Shown here one piece after another: positions 52,400 through 64,000 of a stretch of 64,000 nt of DNA. How positions within the stretch are numbered: position 1 is the stretch's first letter; every line of letters starts with the position of its first letter. The stretch is from Strongylocentrotus droebachiensis (lineage: Eukaryota; Echinodermata; Echinoidea; Camarodonta; Strongylocentrotidae). The DNA is taken from NCBI GenBank assembly GCA_035222895.1, contig JAVYIG010002740.1, positions 166,490 through 230,489 of the forward strand. The letters run 5' to 3'. The position numbers were made by a program, and so were the translations under genes. The notes beneath the pieces were generated by a model. The model saw only the letters and a list, made by a program, of their open reading frames with translations. It did no database searches and had not been told where the DNA came from.

Positions 52400-55300
52400 A
52401 ATTTTATTTTTTTCCTCCAAAATGCTGAACCACTCCGGCCCTTTCTATTTCGGCCCAAAAGTTGTGATAATTCAAATGTTTACAATATTTGCCCCTACAC
52501 CCTTTCAAAAGGATATGGGGGTCAGGATCCATCTAATGGCATGTAAGTACATTTATTGTGGGGAATTTAGCCTATATTAAAATTTTAATTTTTTCCTTCA
52601 AAATGCTGAACCACTCCGGCCCTTGCCATTTCGACCCAAAAGTTGTGATAATTCAAATGTTACAATATTTGCCCCTACACCCTTTTCAAAAGGATATGGG
52701 GGTCAGGATCCATCTAATGTCATGTAAGTACATTCATTGTGGGGAAACTAGCCTATATTAAAATTTTAATTTTTTCCTTCAAAATGCTGAACCACTCCGG
52801 CCCTTGCCATTTCGGCCCAAAAGTTGTGATAATTCAAATGTTACAATATTTGCCCCTACACCCTTTTCAAAAGGATATGGGGGTCAGGATCTATCTAATG
52901 GCATGTAAGTACATTCATTGTGGGGAAACTAGCCTATATTAAAATTGTAATTTTTTCCTTCAAAATGCTGAACCACTCCGGCCCTTTCCATTTCGGCCTG
53001 AAATTGGGGTTTATTCTATTTTTTACAATATTTGCCCCTACACCCCTTTCAAAAGGATATGGGGTTCAGGATCCATCTAATGGCATGTAAGTACATTCAT
53101 TGTGGGAAACTGGCCTGTTCTAAAATTTTAGTTTTTTCCTTCAAAATGCTGAACCACTCCGGCCCTTACTATTTCGGCCCAAAAGTTGTGATAATTCAAA
53201 TGTTTACAATATTTCCCCCTACACCCCTTTCTAAAGGATATAGGGGTCTGGATCCATTTAATGGCATGTAAGTACATTCATTGTGGGGAAACTAGCCTAT
53301 ATTAAAATTGTAATTTTTTCCTTCAAAATGCTGAACCACTCCGGCCCTTGCCATTTCGACCCAAAAGTTGTGATAATTCAAATGTTACAATATTTGCCCC
53401 TACACCCTTTTCAAAAGGATATGGGGGTCAGGATCCATCTAATGTCATGTAAGTACATTCATTGTGGGGAAACTAGCCTATATTAAAATTTTAATTTTTC
53501 CCTTAAAATGCTGAACCATTCCGGCCCTTGCCATTTCGGCCCAAAAGTTGTGATAATTCAAATGTTACAATATTTGCCCCTACACCCTTTTCAAAAGGAT
53601 ATGGGGGTCAGGATCCATCTAATGGCATGTAAGTACATTCATTGTGGGGAAACTAGCCTATATTAAAATTGTAATTTTTTCCTTCAAAATGCTGAACCAC
53701 TCCGGCCCTTTCCATTTCGGCCTGAAATTGGGGTTTATTCTTTTTTTTACAATATTTGCCCCTACACCCCTTTCAAAAGGATATGGGGGTCAGGATCCAT
53801 CTAATGGCATGTAAGTACATTCATTGTGGGAAAACTGGCCTGTTCTAAAATTTTAATTTTTTCCTCCAAAATGCTGAACCACTCCGGCCCTTACTATTTC
53901 GGCCCAAAAGTTGTGATAATTCAAATGTTTACAATATTTGCCCCTACACCCCTTTCAAAAGGATATGGGGGTCAGGATCCATCTAATGGCATGCAAGTAC
54001 ATTCATTGTGGGGAAACTAGCCTATATTAAAATTGTAATTTTTTCCTTCAAAATGCTGAACCACTCCGGCCCTTGCCATTTCGGCCCAAAAGTTGTGATA
54101 ATTCAAATGTTACAATATTTGCCCCTACACCCTTTTCAAAAGGATATGGGGGTCAGGATCCATCTAATGGCATGTAAGTACATTCATTGTGGGAAAACTG
54201 GCCTGTTCTAAAATTTTAATTTTTTCCTTCAAAATGCTGAACCACTCCGGCCCTTACTATTTCGGCCCAAAAGTTGTGATAATTCAAATGTTTACAATAT
54301 TTGCCCCTACAACCCTTTCAAAAGGATATGGGGGTCAGGATCCATCTAATGGCATGTAAGTACATTCATTGTGGGGAAACTAGCCTATATTCAAATTTTA
54401 ATTTTTTCCTTCAAAATGTTGAACCACTCCGGCCCTTTCCATTTCGGCCTGAAATCGGGGTTTATTCAATTGTTTACAATATTTCCCCCTACACCCCTTT
54501 CAAAAGAATATGGGGGTCAGGATCCATCAAATGGCATGTAAGTACATTCATTGTGGGAAACCTGGCCTGTTCTAAAATTTTAATTTTTTCCTCCAAAATG
54601 CTGAACCACTCCGGCCCTTACTATTTCGGCCCAAAAGTCGTGATAATTCAAATGTTAAAATATTTGCCCCTACACCCTTTTCAAAAGGATATGGGGGTCA
54701 GGATCCATCTAATGGCATGTAAGTACATTCATTGTGGGGAAACTAGCCTATATTCAAATTTTAATTTTTTCCTTCAAAATGCTGAACCACTCCGGCCCTT
54801 TCCATTTCGGCCTGAAATTGGGGTTTATTAAATTTTTTACAATATTTGCCCCGACACCCCTTTCAAAAGGATATGGGGGTCAGGATCAATCTAATGGCAT
54901 GTAAGTACATTCATTGTGGGGAAACTGGCCTGTTCTAAAATTTTAGTTTTTTCCTTCAAAATGCTGAACCACTCCGGCCCTTACTATTTCGGCCCAAAAG
55001 TTGTGATAATTCAAATGTTTACAATATTTCCCCCTACACCCCTTTCTAAAGGATATAGGGGTCTGGATCCATCTAATGGCATGTAAGTACATTCATTGTG
55101 GGAAAACTGGCCTGTTCTAAAATTTTATTTTTTTCCTCCAAAATGCTGAACCACTCCGGCCCTTTCTATTTCGGCCCAAAAGTTGTGATAATTCAAATGT
55201 TTACAATATTTGCCCCTACACCCTTTCAAAAGGATATGGGGGTCAGGATCCATCTAATGGCATGTAAGTACATTTATTGTGGGGAATTTAGCCTATATTA

Positions 55301-56909
55301 AAATTTTAATTTTTTCCTTCAAAATGCTGAACCACTCCGGCCCTTGCCATTTCGACCCAAAAGTTGTGATAATTCAAATGTTACAATATTTGCCCCTACA
55401 CCCTTTTCAAAAGGATATGGGGGTCAGGATCCATCTAATGTCATGTAAGTACATTCATTGTGGGGAAACTAGCCTATATTAAAATTTTAATTTTTTCCTT
55501 CAAAATGCTGAACCACTCCGGCCCTTGCCATTTCGGCCCAAAAGTTGTGATAATTCAAATGTTACAATATTTGCCCCTACACCCTTTTCAAAAGGATATG
55601 GGGGTCAGGATCTATCTAATGGCATGTAAGTACATTCATTGTGGGGAAACTAGCCTATATTAAAATTGTAATTTTTTCCTTCAAAATGCTGAACCACTCC
55701 GGCCCTTTCCATTTCGGCCTGAAATTGGGGTTTATTCTATTTTTTACAATATTTGCCCCTACACCCCTTTCAAAAGGATATGGGGTTCAGGATCCATCTA
55801 ATGGCATGTAAGTACATTCATTGTGGGAAACTGGCCTGTTCTAAAATTTTAGTTTTTTCCTTCAAAATGCTGAACCACTCCGGCCCTTACTATTTCGGCC
55901 CAAAAGTTGTGATAATTCAAATGTTTACAATATTTCCCCCTACACCCCTTTCTAAAGGATATAGGGGTCTGGATCCATTTAATGGCATGTAAGTACATTC
56001 ATTGTGGGGAAACTAGCCTATATTAAAATTGTAATTTTTTCCTTCAAAATGCTGAACCACTCCGGCCCTTGCCATTTCGACCCAAAAGTTGTGATAATTC
56101 AAATGTTACAATATTTGCCCCTACACCCTTTTCAAAAGGATATGGGGGTCAGGATCCATCTAATGTCATGTAAGTACATTCATTGTGGGGAAACTAGCCT
56201 ATATTAAAATTTTAATTTTTCCCTTAAAATGCTGAACCATTCCGGCCCTTGCCATTTCGGCCCAAAAGTTGTGATAATTCAAATGTTACAATATTTGCCC
56301 CTACACCCTTTTCAAAAGGATATGGGGGTCAGGATCCATCTAATGGCATGTAAGTACATTCATTGTGGGGAAACTAGCCTATATTAAAATTGTAATTTTT
56401 TCCTTCAAAATGCTGAACCACTCCGGCCCTTTCCATTTCGGCCTGAAATTGGGGTTTATTCTTTTTTTTACAATATTTGCCCCTACACCCCTTTCAAAGG
56501 GATATGGGGGTCAGGATCCATCTAATGGCATGTAAGTACATTCATTGTGGGAAAACTGGCCTGTTCTAAAATTTTAATTTTTTCCTCCAAAATGCTGAAC
56601 CACTCCGGCCCTTACTATTTCGGCCCAAAAGTTGTGATAATTCAAATGTTTACAATATTTGCCCCTACACCCCTTTCAAAAGGATATGGGGGTCAGGATC
56701 CATCTAATGGCATGCAAGTACATTCATTGTGGGGAAACTAGCCTATATTAAAATTTTAATTTTTTCCTTCAAAATGCTGAACCACTCCGGCCCTTGCCAT
56801 TTCGGCCCAAAAGTTGTGATAATTCAAATGTTACAATATTTGCCCCTACACCCTTTTCAAAAGGATATGGGGGTCAGGATCCATCTAATGGCATGTAAGT
56901 ACATTCATT
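51470..56909 (+). repeat. 15-monomer (2721-bp) duplication
   Basis: 51580/54301, 52377/55098, 52558/55279, 52739/55460, 53032/55753, 53283/56004 and 53826/56547 match at one offset. Rare shared marks are GGATCTATC at 52887 and 55608, and TTTTTCCCTTAAAATGCTG at about 53498 and 56217. The copies part at about 54188/56909. Confidence 0.8.
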
Positions 56910-58544
56910 GTGGGGAAACTAGCCTATATTCAAATTTTAATTTTTTCCTTCAAAATGTTGAACCACTCCAGCCCTTTCCATTTCGGCCTGAAATCGGGGT
57001 TTATTCAATTGTTTACAATATTTCCCCCTACACCCCTTTCAAAAGAATATGGGGGTCAGGATCCATCAAATGGCATGTAAGTACATTCATTGTGGGAAAC
57101 CTGGCCTGTTCTAAAATTTTAATTTTTTCCTCCAAAATGCTGAACCACTCCGGCCCTTACTATTTCGGCCCAAAAGTCGTGATAATTCAAATGTTTACAA
57201 TATTTGCCCCTACACCCCTTTCAAAAGGATATGGGGGTCAGGATCCATCTAATGGCATGTAAGTACATTCATTGTGGGAAAACAAGCCTATATTAAAATT
57301 TTAATTTTTTCCTTCAAAATGCTGAACCACTCCGGCCCTTGCCATTTCGGCCCGAAAGTTGTGATAATTCAAATGTTACAATATTTGCCCCTACACCCTT
57401 TTCAAAAGGATATGGGGGTCAGGATCCATCTAATGGCATGTAAGTACATTCATTGTGGGGAAACTAGCCTATATTAAAATTTTAATTTTTTCCTTCAAAA
57501 TGCTGAACCACTCCGGCCCTTTCCATTTCGGCCTGAAATTGGGGTTTATTCTATTTTTTACAATATTTCCCCCTACACCCCTTTCAAAAGGATATGGGGG
57601 TCAGGATCCATCTAATGGCATGTAAGTACATTCATTGTGGGGAAACTAGCCTATATTAAAATTTTAATTTTTTCCTTCAAAATGCTGAACCACTCCGGCC
57701 CTTGCCATTTCGGCCCAAAAGTTGTGATAATTCAAATGTTACAATATTTGCCCCTACACCCTTTTCAAAAGGATATGGGGGTCAGGATCCATCTAATGGC
57801 ATGTAAGTACATTCATTGTGGGGAACTAGCCTATATTAAAATTGTAATTTTTTCCTTCAAAATGTTGAACCACTCCAGCCCTTTCCATTTCGGCCTGAAA
57901 TCGGGGTTTATTCAATTGTTTACAATATTTCCCCCTACACCCCTTTCAAAAGAATATGGGGGTCAGGATCCATCAAATGGCATGTAAGTACATTCATTGT
58001 GGGAAAACTGGCCTGTTCTAAAATTTTAATTTTTTCCTCCAAAATGCTGAACCACTCCGGCCCTTACTATTTCGGCCCAAAAGTCGTGATAATTCAAATG
58101 TTTACAATATTTGCCCCTACACCCCTTTCAAAAGGATATGGGGGTCAGGATCCATCTAATGGCATGTAAGTACATTCATTTTGGGGAAACTGGCCTGTTC
58201 TAAAATTTTAGTTTTTTCCTTCAAAATGCTGAACCACTCCGGCCCTTACTATTTCGGCCCAAAAGTTGTGATAATTCAAATGTTTACAATATTTGCCCCG
58301 ACACCCCTTTCAAAAGGATATGGGGGTCAGGATCTATCTAATGGCATGTAAGTACATTCATTTTGGGGAAACTGGCCTGTTCTAAAATTTTAGTTTTTTC
58401 CTTCAAAATGCTGAACCACTCCGGCCCTTACTATTTCGGCCCAAAAGTTGTGATAATTCAAATGTTTACAATATTTCCCCCTACACCCCTTTCTAAAGGA
58501 TATAGGGGTCTGGATCCATTTAATGGCATGTAAGTACATTCATT
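53283..58544 (+). repeat. 29-monomer higher-order unit, copy 1 (5262 bp)
   Basis: This unit is followed directly by a second copy at 58545-63810. Class order agrees throughout: 53826/59088, 54301/59564, 55098/60360, 55753/61018, 56547/61812, 57274/62539 and 57637/62903. It contains within itself part of the 15-monomer repeat, so it is a nested unit. Confidence 0.84.
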
Positions 58545-61500
58545 GTGGGGAAACTAGCCTATATTAAAATTGTAATTTTTTCCTTCAAAATGCTGAACCA
58601 CTCCGGCCCTTGCCATTTCGACCCAAAAGTTGTGATAATTCAAATGTTACAATATTTGCCCCTACACCCTTTTCAAAAGGATATGGGGGTCAGGATCCAT
58701 CTAATGTCATGTAAGTACATTCATTGTGGGGAAACTAGCCTATATTAAAATTTTAATTTTTCCCTTAAAATGCTGAACCATTCCGGCCCTTGCCATTTCG
58801 GCCCAAAAGTTGTGATAATTCAAATGTTACAATATTTGCCCCTACACCCTTTTCAAAAGGATATGGGGGTCAGGATCCATCTAATGGCATGTAAGTACAT
58901 TCATTGTGGGGAAACTAGCCTATATTAAAATTGTAATTTTTTCCTTCAAAATGCTGAACCACTCCGGCCCTTTCCATTTCGGCCTGAAATTGGGGTTTAT
59001 TCTTTTTTTTACAATATTTGCCCCTACACCCCTTTCAAAAGGATATGGGGGTCAGGATCCATCTAATGGCATGTAAGTACATTCATTGTGGGAAAACTGG
59101 CCTGTTCTAAAATTTTAATTTTTTCCTCCAAAATGCTGAACCACTCCGGCCCTTACTATTTCGGCCCAAAAGTTGTGATAATTCAAATGTTTACAATATT
59201 TGCCCCTACACCCCTTTCAAAAGGATATGGGGGTCAGGATCCATCTAATGGCATGCAAGTACATTCATTGTGGGGAAACTAGCCTATATTAAAATTTTAA
59301 TTTTTTCCTTCAAAATGCTGAACCACTCCGGCCCTTGCCATTTCGGCCCAAAAGTTGTGATAATTCAAATGTTACAATATTTGCCCCTACACCCTTTTCA
59401 AAAGGATATGGGGGTCAGGATCCATCTAATGGCATGTAAGTACATTCATTGTGGGAAAACTGGCCTGTTCTAAAATTTTAATTTTTTCCTTCAAAATGCT
59501 GAACCACTCCGGCCCCTTACTATTTCGGCCCAAAAGTTGTGATAATTCAAATGTTTACAATATTTGCCCCTACAACCCTTTCAAAAGGATATGGGGGTCA
59601 GGATCCATCTAATGGCATGTAAGTACATTCATTGTGGGGAAACTAGCCTATATTCAAATTTTAATTTTTTCCTTCAAAATGTTGAACCACTCCGGCCCTT
59701 TCCATTTCGGCCTGAAATCGGGGTTTATTCAATTGTTTACAATATTTCCCCCTACACCCCTTTCAAAAGAATATGGGGGTCAGGATCCATCAAATGGCAT
59801 GTAAGTACATTCATTGTGGGAAACCTGGCCTGTTCTAAAATTTTAATTTTTTCCTCCAAAATGCTGAACCACTCCGGCCCTTACTATTTCGGCCCAAAAA
59901 GTCGTGATAATTCAAATGTTAAAATATTTGCCCCTACACCCTTTTCAAAAGGATATGGGGGTCAGGATCCATCTAATGGCATGTAAGTACATTCATTGTG
60001 GGGAAACTAGCCTATATTCAAATTTTAATTTTTTCCTTCAAAATGCTGAACCACTCCGGCCCTTTCCATTTCGGCCTGAAATTGGGGTTTATTAAATTTT
60101 TTACAATATTTGCCCCGACACCCCTTTCAAAAGGATATGGGGGTCAGGATCAATCTAATGGCATGTAAGTACATTCATTGTGGGGAAACTGGCCTGTTCT
60201 AAAATTTTAGTTTTTTCCTTCAAAATGCTGAACCACTCCGGCCCTTACTATTTCGGCCCAAAAGTTGTGATAATTCAAATGTTTACAATATTTCCCCCTA
60301 CACCCCTTTCTAAAGGATATAGGGGTCTGGATCCATCTAATGGCATGTAAGTACATTCATTGTGGGAAAACTGGCCTGTTCTAAAATTTTATTTTTTTCC
60401 TCCAAAATGCTGAACCACTCCGGCCCTTTCTATTTCGGCCCAAAAGTTGTGATAATTCAAATGTTTACAATATTTGCCCCCTACACCCTTTCAAAAGGAT
60501 TATGGGGGTCAGGATCCATCTAATGGCATGTAAGTACATTTATTGTGGGGAATTTAGCCTATATTAAAATTTTAATTTTTTCCTTCAAAATGCTGAACCA
60601 CTCCGGCCCTTGCCATTTCGACCCAAAAGTTGTGATAATTCAAATGTTACAATATTGCCCCTACACCCTTTTCAAAAGGATATGGGGGTCAGGATCCATC
60701 TAATGTCATGTAAGTACATTCATTGTGGGGAAACTAGCCTATATTAAAATTTTAATTTTTTCCTTCAAAATGCTGAACCACTCCGGCCCTTGCCATTTCG
60801 GCCCAAAAGTTGTGATAATTCAAATGTTACAATATTTGCCCCTACACCCTTTTCAAAAGGATATGGGGGTCAGGATCTATCTAATGGCATGTAAGTACAT
60901 TCATTGTGGGGAAACTAGCCTATATTAAAATTGTAATTTTTTCCTTCAAAATGCTGAACCACTCCGGCCCTTTCCATTTCGGCCTGAAATTGGGGTTTAT
61001 TCTATTTTTTACAATATTTGCCCCTACACCCCTTTCAAAAGGATATGGGGTTCAGGATCCATCTAATGGCATGTAAGTACATTCATTGTGGGAAACTGGC
61101 CTGTTCTAAAATTTTAGTTTTTTCCTTCAAAATGCTGAACCACTCCGGCCCTTACTATTTCGGCCCAAAAGTTGTGATAATTCAAATGTTTACAATATTT
61201 CCCCCTACACCCCTTTCTAAAGGATATAGGGGTCTGGATCCATTTAATGGCATGTAAGTACATTCATTGTGGGGAAACTAGCCTATATTAAAATTGTAAT
61301 TTTTTCCTTCAAAATGCTGAACCACTCCGGCCCTTGCCATTTCGACCCAAAAGTTGTGATAATTCAAATGTTACAATATTTGCCCCTACACCCTTTTCAA
61401 AAGGATATGGGGGTCAGGATCCATCTAATGTCATGTAAGTACATTCATTGTGGGGAAACTAGCCTATATTAAAATTTTAATTTTTCCCTTAAAATGCTGA

Positions 61501-63810
61501 ACCATTCCGGCCCTTGCCATTTCGGCCCAAAAGTTGTGATAATTCAAATGTTACAATATTTGCCCCTACACCCTTTTCAAAAGGATATGGGGGTCAGGAT
61601 CCATCTAATGGCATGTAAGTACATTCATTGTGGGGAAACTAGCCTATATTAAAATTGTAATTTTTTCCTTCAAAATGCTGAACCACTCCGGCCCTTTCCA
61701 TTTCGGCCTGAAATTGGGGTTTATTCTTTTTTTTACAATATTTGCCCCTACACCCCTTTCAAAGGGATATGGGGGTCAGGATCCATCTAATGGCATGTAA
61801 GTACATTCATTGTGGGAAAACTGGCCTGTTCTAAAATTTTAATTTTTTCCTCCAAAATGCTGAACCACTCCGGCCCTTACTATTTCGGCCCAAAAGTTGT
61901 GATAATTCAAATGTTTACAATATTTGCCCCTACACCCCTTTCAAAAGGATATGGGGGTCAGGATCCATCTAATGGCATGCAAGTACATTCATTGTGGGGA
62001 AACTAGCCTATATTAAAATTTTAATTTTTTCCTTCAAAATGCTGAACCACTCCGGCCCTTGCCATTTCGGCCCAAAAGTTGTGATAATTCAAATGTTACA
62101 ATATTTGCCCCTACACCCTTTTCAAAAGGATATGGGGGTCAGGATCCATCTAATGGCATGTAAGTACATTCATTGTGGGGAAACTAGCCTATATTCAAAT
62201 TTTAATTTTTTCCTTCAAAATGTTGAACCACTCCAGCCCTTTCCATTTCGGCCTGAAATCGGGGTTTATTCAATTGTTTACAATATTTCCCCCTACACCC
62301 CTTTCAAAAGAATATGGGGGTCAGGATCCATCAAATGGCATGTAAGTACATTCATTGTGGGAAACCTGGCCTGTTCTAAAATTTTAATTTTTTCCTCCAA
62401 AATGCTGAACCACTCCGGCCCTTACTATTTCGGCCCAAAAGTCGTGATAATTCAAATGTTTACAATATTTGCCCCTACACCCCTTTCAAAAGGATATGGG
62501 GGTCAGGATCCATCTAATGGCATGTAAGTACATTCATTGTGGGAAAACAAGCCTATATTAAAATTTTAATTTTTTCCTTCAAAATGCTGAACCACTCCGG
62601 CCCTTGCCATTTCGGCCCGAAAGTTGTGATAATTCAAATGTTACAATATTTGCCCCTACACCCTTTTCAAAAGGATATGGGGGTCAGGATCCATCTAATG
62701 GCATGTAAGTACATTCATTGTGGGGAAACTAGCCTATATTAAAATTTTAATTTTTTTCCTTCAAAATGCTGAACCACTCCGGCCCTTTCCATTTCGGCCT
62801 GAAATTGGGGTTTATTCTATTTTTTACAATATTTCCCCCTACACCCCTTTCAAAAGGATATGGGGGTCAGGATCCATCTAATGGCATGTAAGTACATTCA
62901 TTGTGGGGAAACTAGCCTATATTAAAATTTTAATTTTTTCCTTCAAAATGCTGAACCACTCCGGCCCTTGCCATTTCGGCCCAAAAGTTGTGATAATTCA
63001 AATGTTACAATATTTGCCCCTACACCCTTTTCAAAAGGATATGGGGGTCAGGATCCATCTAATGGCATGTAAGTACATTCATTGTGGGGAAACTAGCCTA
63101 TATTAAAATTGTAATTTTTTCCTTCAAAATGTTGAACCACTCCAGCCCTTTCCATTTCGGCCTGAAATCGGGGTTTATTCAATTGTTTACAATATTTCCC
63201 CCTACACCCCTTTCAAAAGAATATGGGGGTCAGGATCCATCAAATGGCATGTAAGTACATTCATTGTGGGAAAACTGGCCTGTTCTAAAATTTTAATTTT
63301 TTCCTCCAAAATGCTGAACCACTCCGGCCCTTACTATTTCGGCCCAAAAGTCGTGATAATTCAAATGTTTACAATATTTGCCCCTACACCCCTTTCAAAA
63401 GGATATGGGGGTCAGGATCCATCTAATGGCATGTAAGTACATTCATTTTGGGGAAACTGGCCTGTTCTAAAATTTTAGTTTTTTCCTTCAAAATGCTGAA
63501 CCACTCCGGCCCTTACTATTTCGGCCCAAAAGTTGTGATAATTCAAATGTTTACAATATTTGCCCCGACACCCCTTTCAAAAGGATATGGGGGTCAGGAT
63601 CTATCTAATGGCATGTAAGTACATTCATTTTGGGGAAACTGGCCTGTTCTAAAATTTTAGTTTTTTCCTTCAAAATGCTGAACCACTCCGGCCCTTACTA
63701 TTTCGGCCCAAAAGTTGTGATAATTCAAATGTTTACAATATTTCCCCCTACACCCCTTTCTAAAGGATATAGGGGTCTGGATCCATCTAATGGCATGTAA
63801 GTACATTCAT
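58545..63810 (+). repeat. 29-monomer higher-order unit, copy 2 (5266 bp)
   Basis: Direct tandem copy of 53283-58544. It is four bases longer net, because of single-base gains near 59516, 59900, 60481, 60501 and 62751 and one loss at about 60651-60657. After 63810 the next monomer (AAACTAGCGTATATT, ATGCCGAACC) does not continue the pattern. Confidence 0.84.
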
Positions 63811-64000
63811 TGTGGGGAAACTAGCGTATATTAAAATTTTAATTTTTTCCTTCAAAATGCCGAACCACTCCGGCCCTTACCATTTCGGCCTGAAATTGGG
63901 GTTTATTCAATTTTTTACAATATTTGCCCCTACACCCCTTTCAAAAGGATATGGGGGTCAGGATCCATCTAATAGCATGTAAGTACATTCATTGTGGGGA

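Larger units (their letters stand above)
35226..64000 (+). repeat. Satellite array, right part (same ~181-bp monomer, about 159 copies)
   Basis: The same monomer resumes at the right-hand TTAA of the inserted element, in the same orientation and in phase. The last GGATCC on the left is at 32323 and the first on the right is at 35281; once the 2772-bp insertion and one TTAA are removed they are 182 bp apart. This half shares classes with the left half but has some of its own, such as CATGCAAG in place of CATGTAAG, AAAGTCGTGA in place of AAAGTTGTGA, and CATTTTGGGG in place of CATTGTGGGG. The array runs off the right edge of the window. Confidence 0.98.

Overview
The window is eukaryotic satellite DNA, most likely from an animal genome. 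Almost all of it is one tandem array of a roughly 181-bp AT-rich monomer. Every monomer runs in the same orientation and nearly every one carries a single GGATCC (BamHI) site. I count roughly 179 monomers at 1-32453 and roughly 159 at 35226-64000. I see no rRNA, tRNA, CRISPR or intact protein gene. The many 60-180 residue open frames in the array follow from the repeat and are not genes: the period is not a multiple of three, so the frame shifts in each monomer, and the frames begin at GTG or TTG. The species cannot be named from this sequence.

The monomers fall into a few recurrent sequence classes that differ at diagnostic blocks (for example AAACTAGCCTATATT versus AAACTGGCCTGTTCT, and GGCCCAAAAG versus GGCCTGAAATTGGGG). 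The order of the classes repeats over long distances, which shows a mosaic of higher-order repeats and recent segmental tandem duplications. I could trace a 20-mer at 1-6771, 12- and 14-mer duplications at about 6.9-11.6 kb, 4-mers near 11-12 kb, and overlapping 29-, 33- and 26-mer offsets at 14-28 kb. In the right half I traced an 18-mer at about 39.5-46.1 kb, an 11-mer at 48.7-52.4 kb, a 15-mer at 51.5-56.9 kb, and two complete adjacent 29-mers at 53283-63810.

The array is broken once, at 32454-35225, by a 2772-bp mobile element. It is flanked on both sides by TTAA and ends in short inverted termini (CTCTTT...AAAGAG). Removing the element and one TTAA restores a 182-bp monomer that by eye is identical to the monomer at 31778-31959. 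The TTAA duplication is the hallmark of the piggyBac superfamily. Near the right end, on the minus strand, 46 codons look like the N-terminus of a piggyBac-type transposase (basic start, then an acidic Ser/Asp/Glu run). The rest of the transposase is gone.

The interior of the element holds AT-rich unique sequence with an imperfect 24/25-nt inverted repeat, a minisatellite of about eight 130-bp units (33421-34516), and a second block of about 69-bp units (34517-34837) that is the reverse complement of part of the first. The element therefore looks like a non-autonomous, internally deleted piggyBac-like transposon carrying a fold-back minisatellite, inserted recently into the satellite array.
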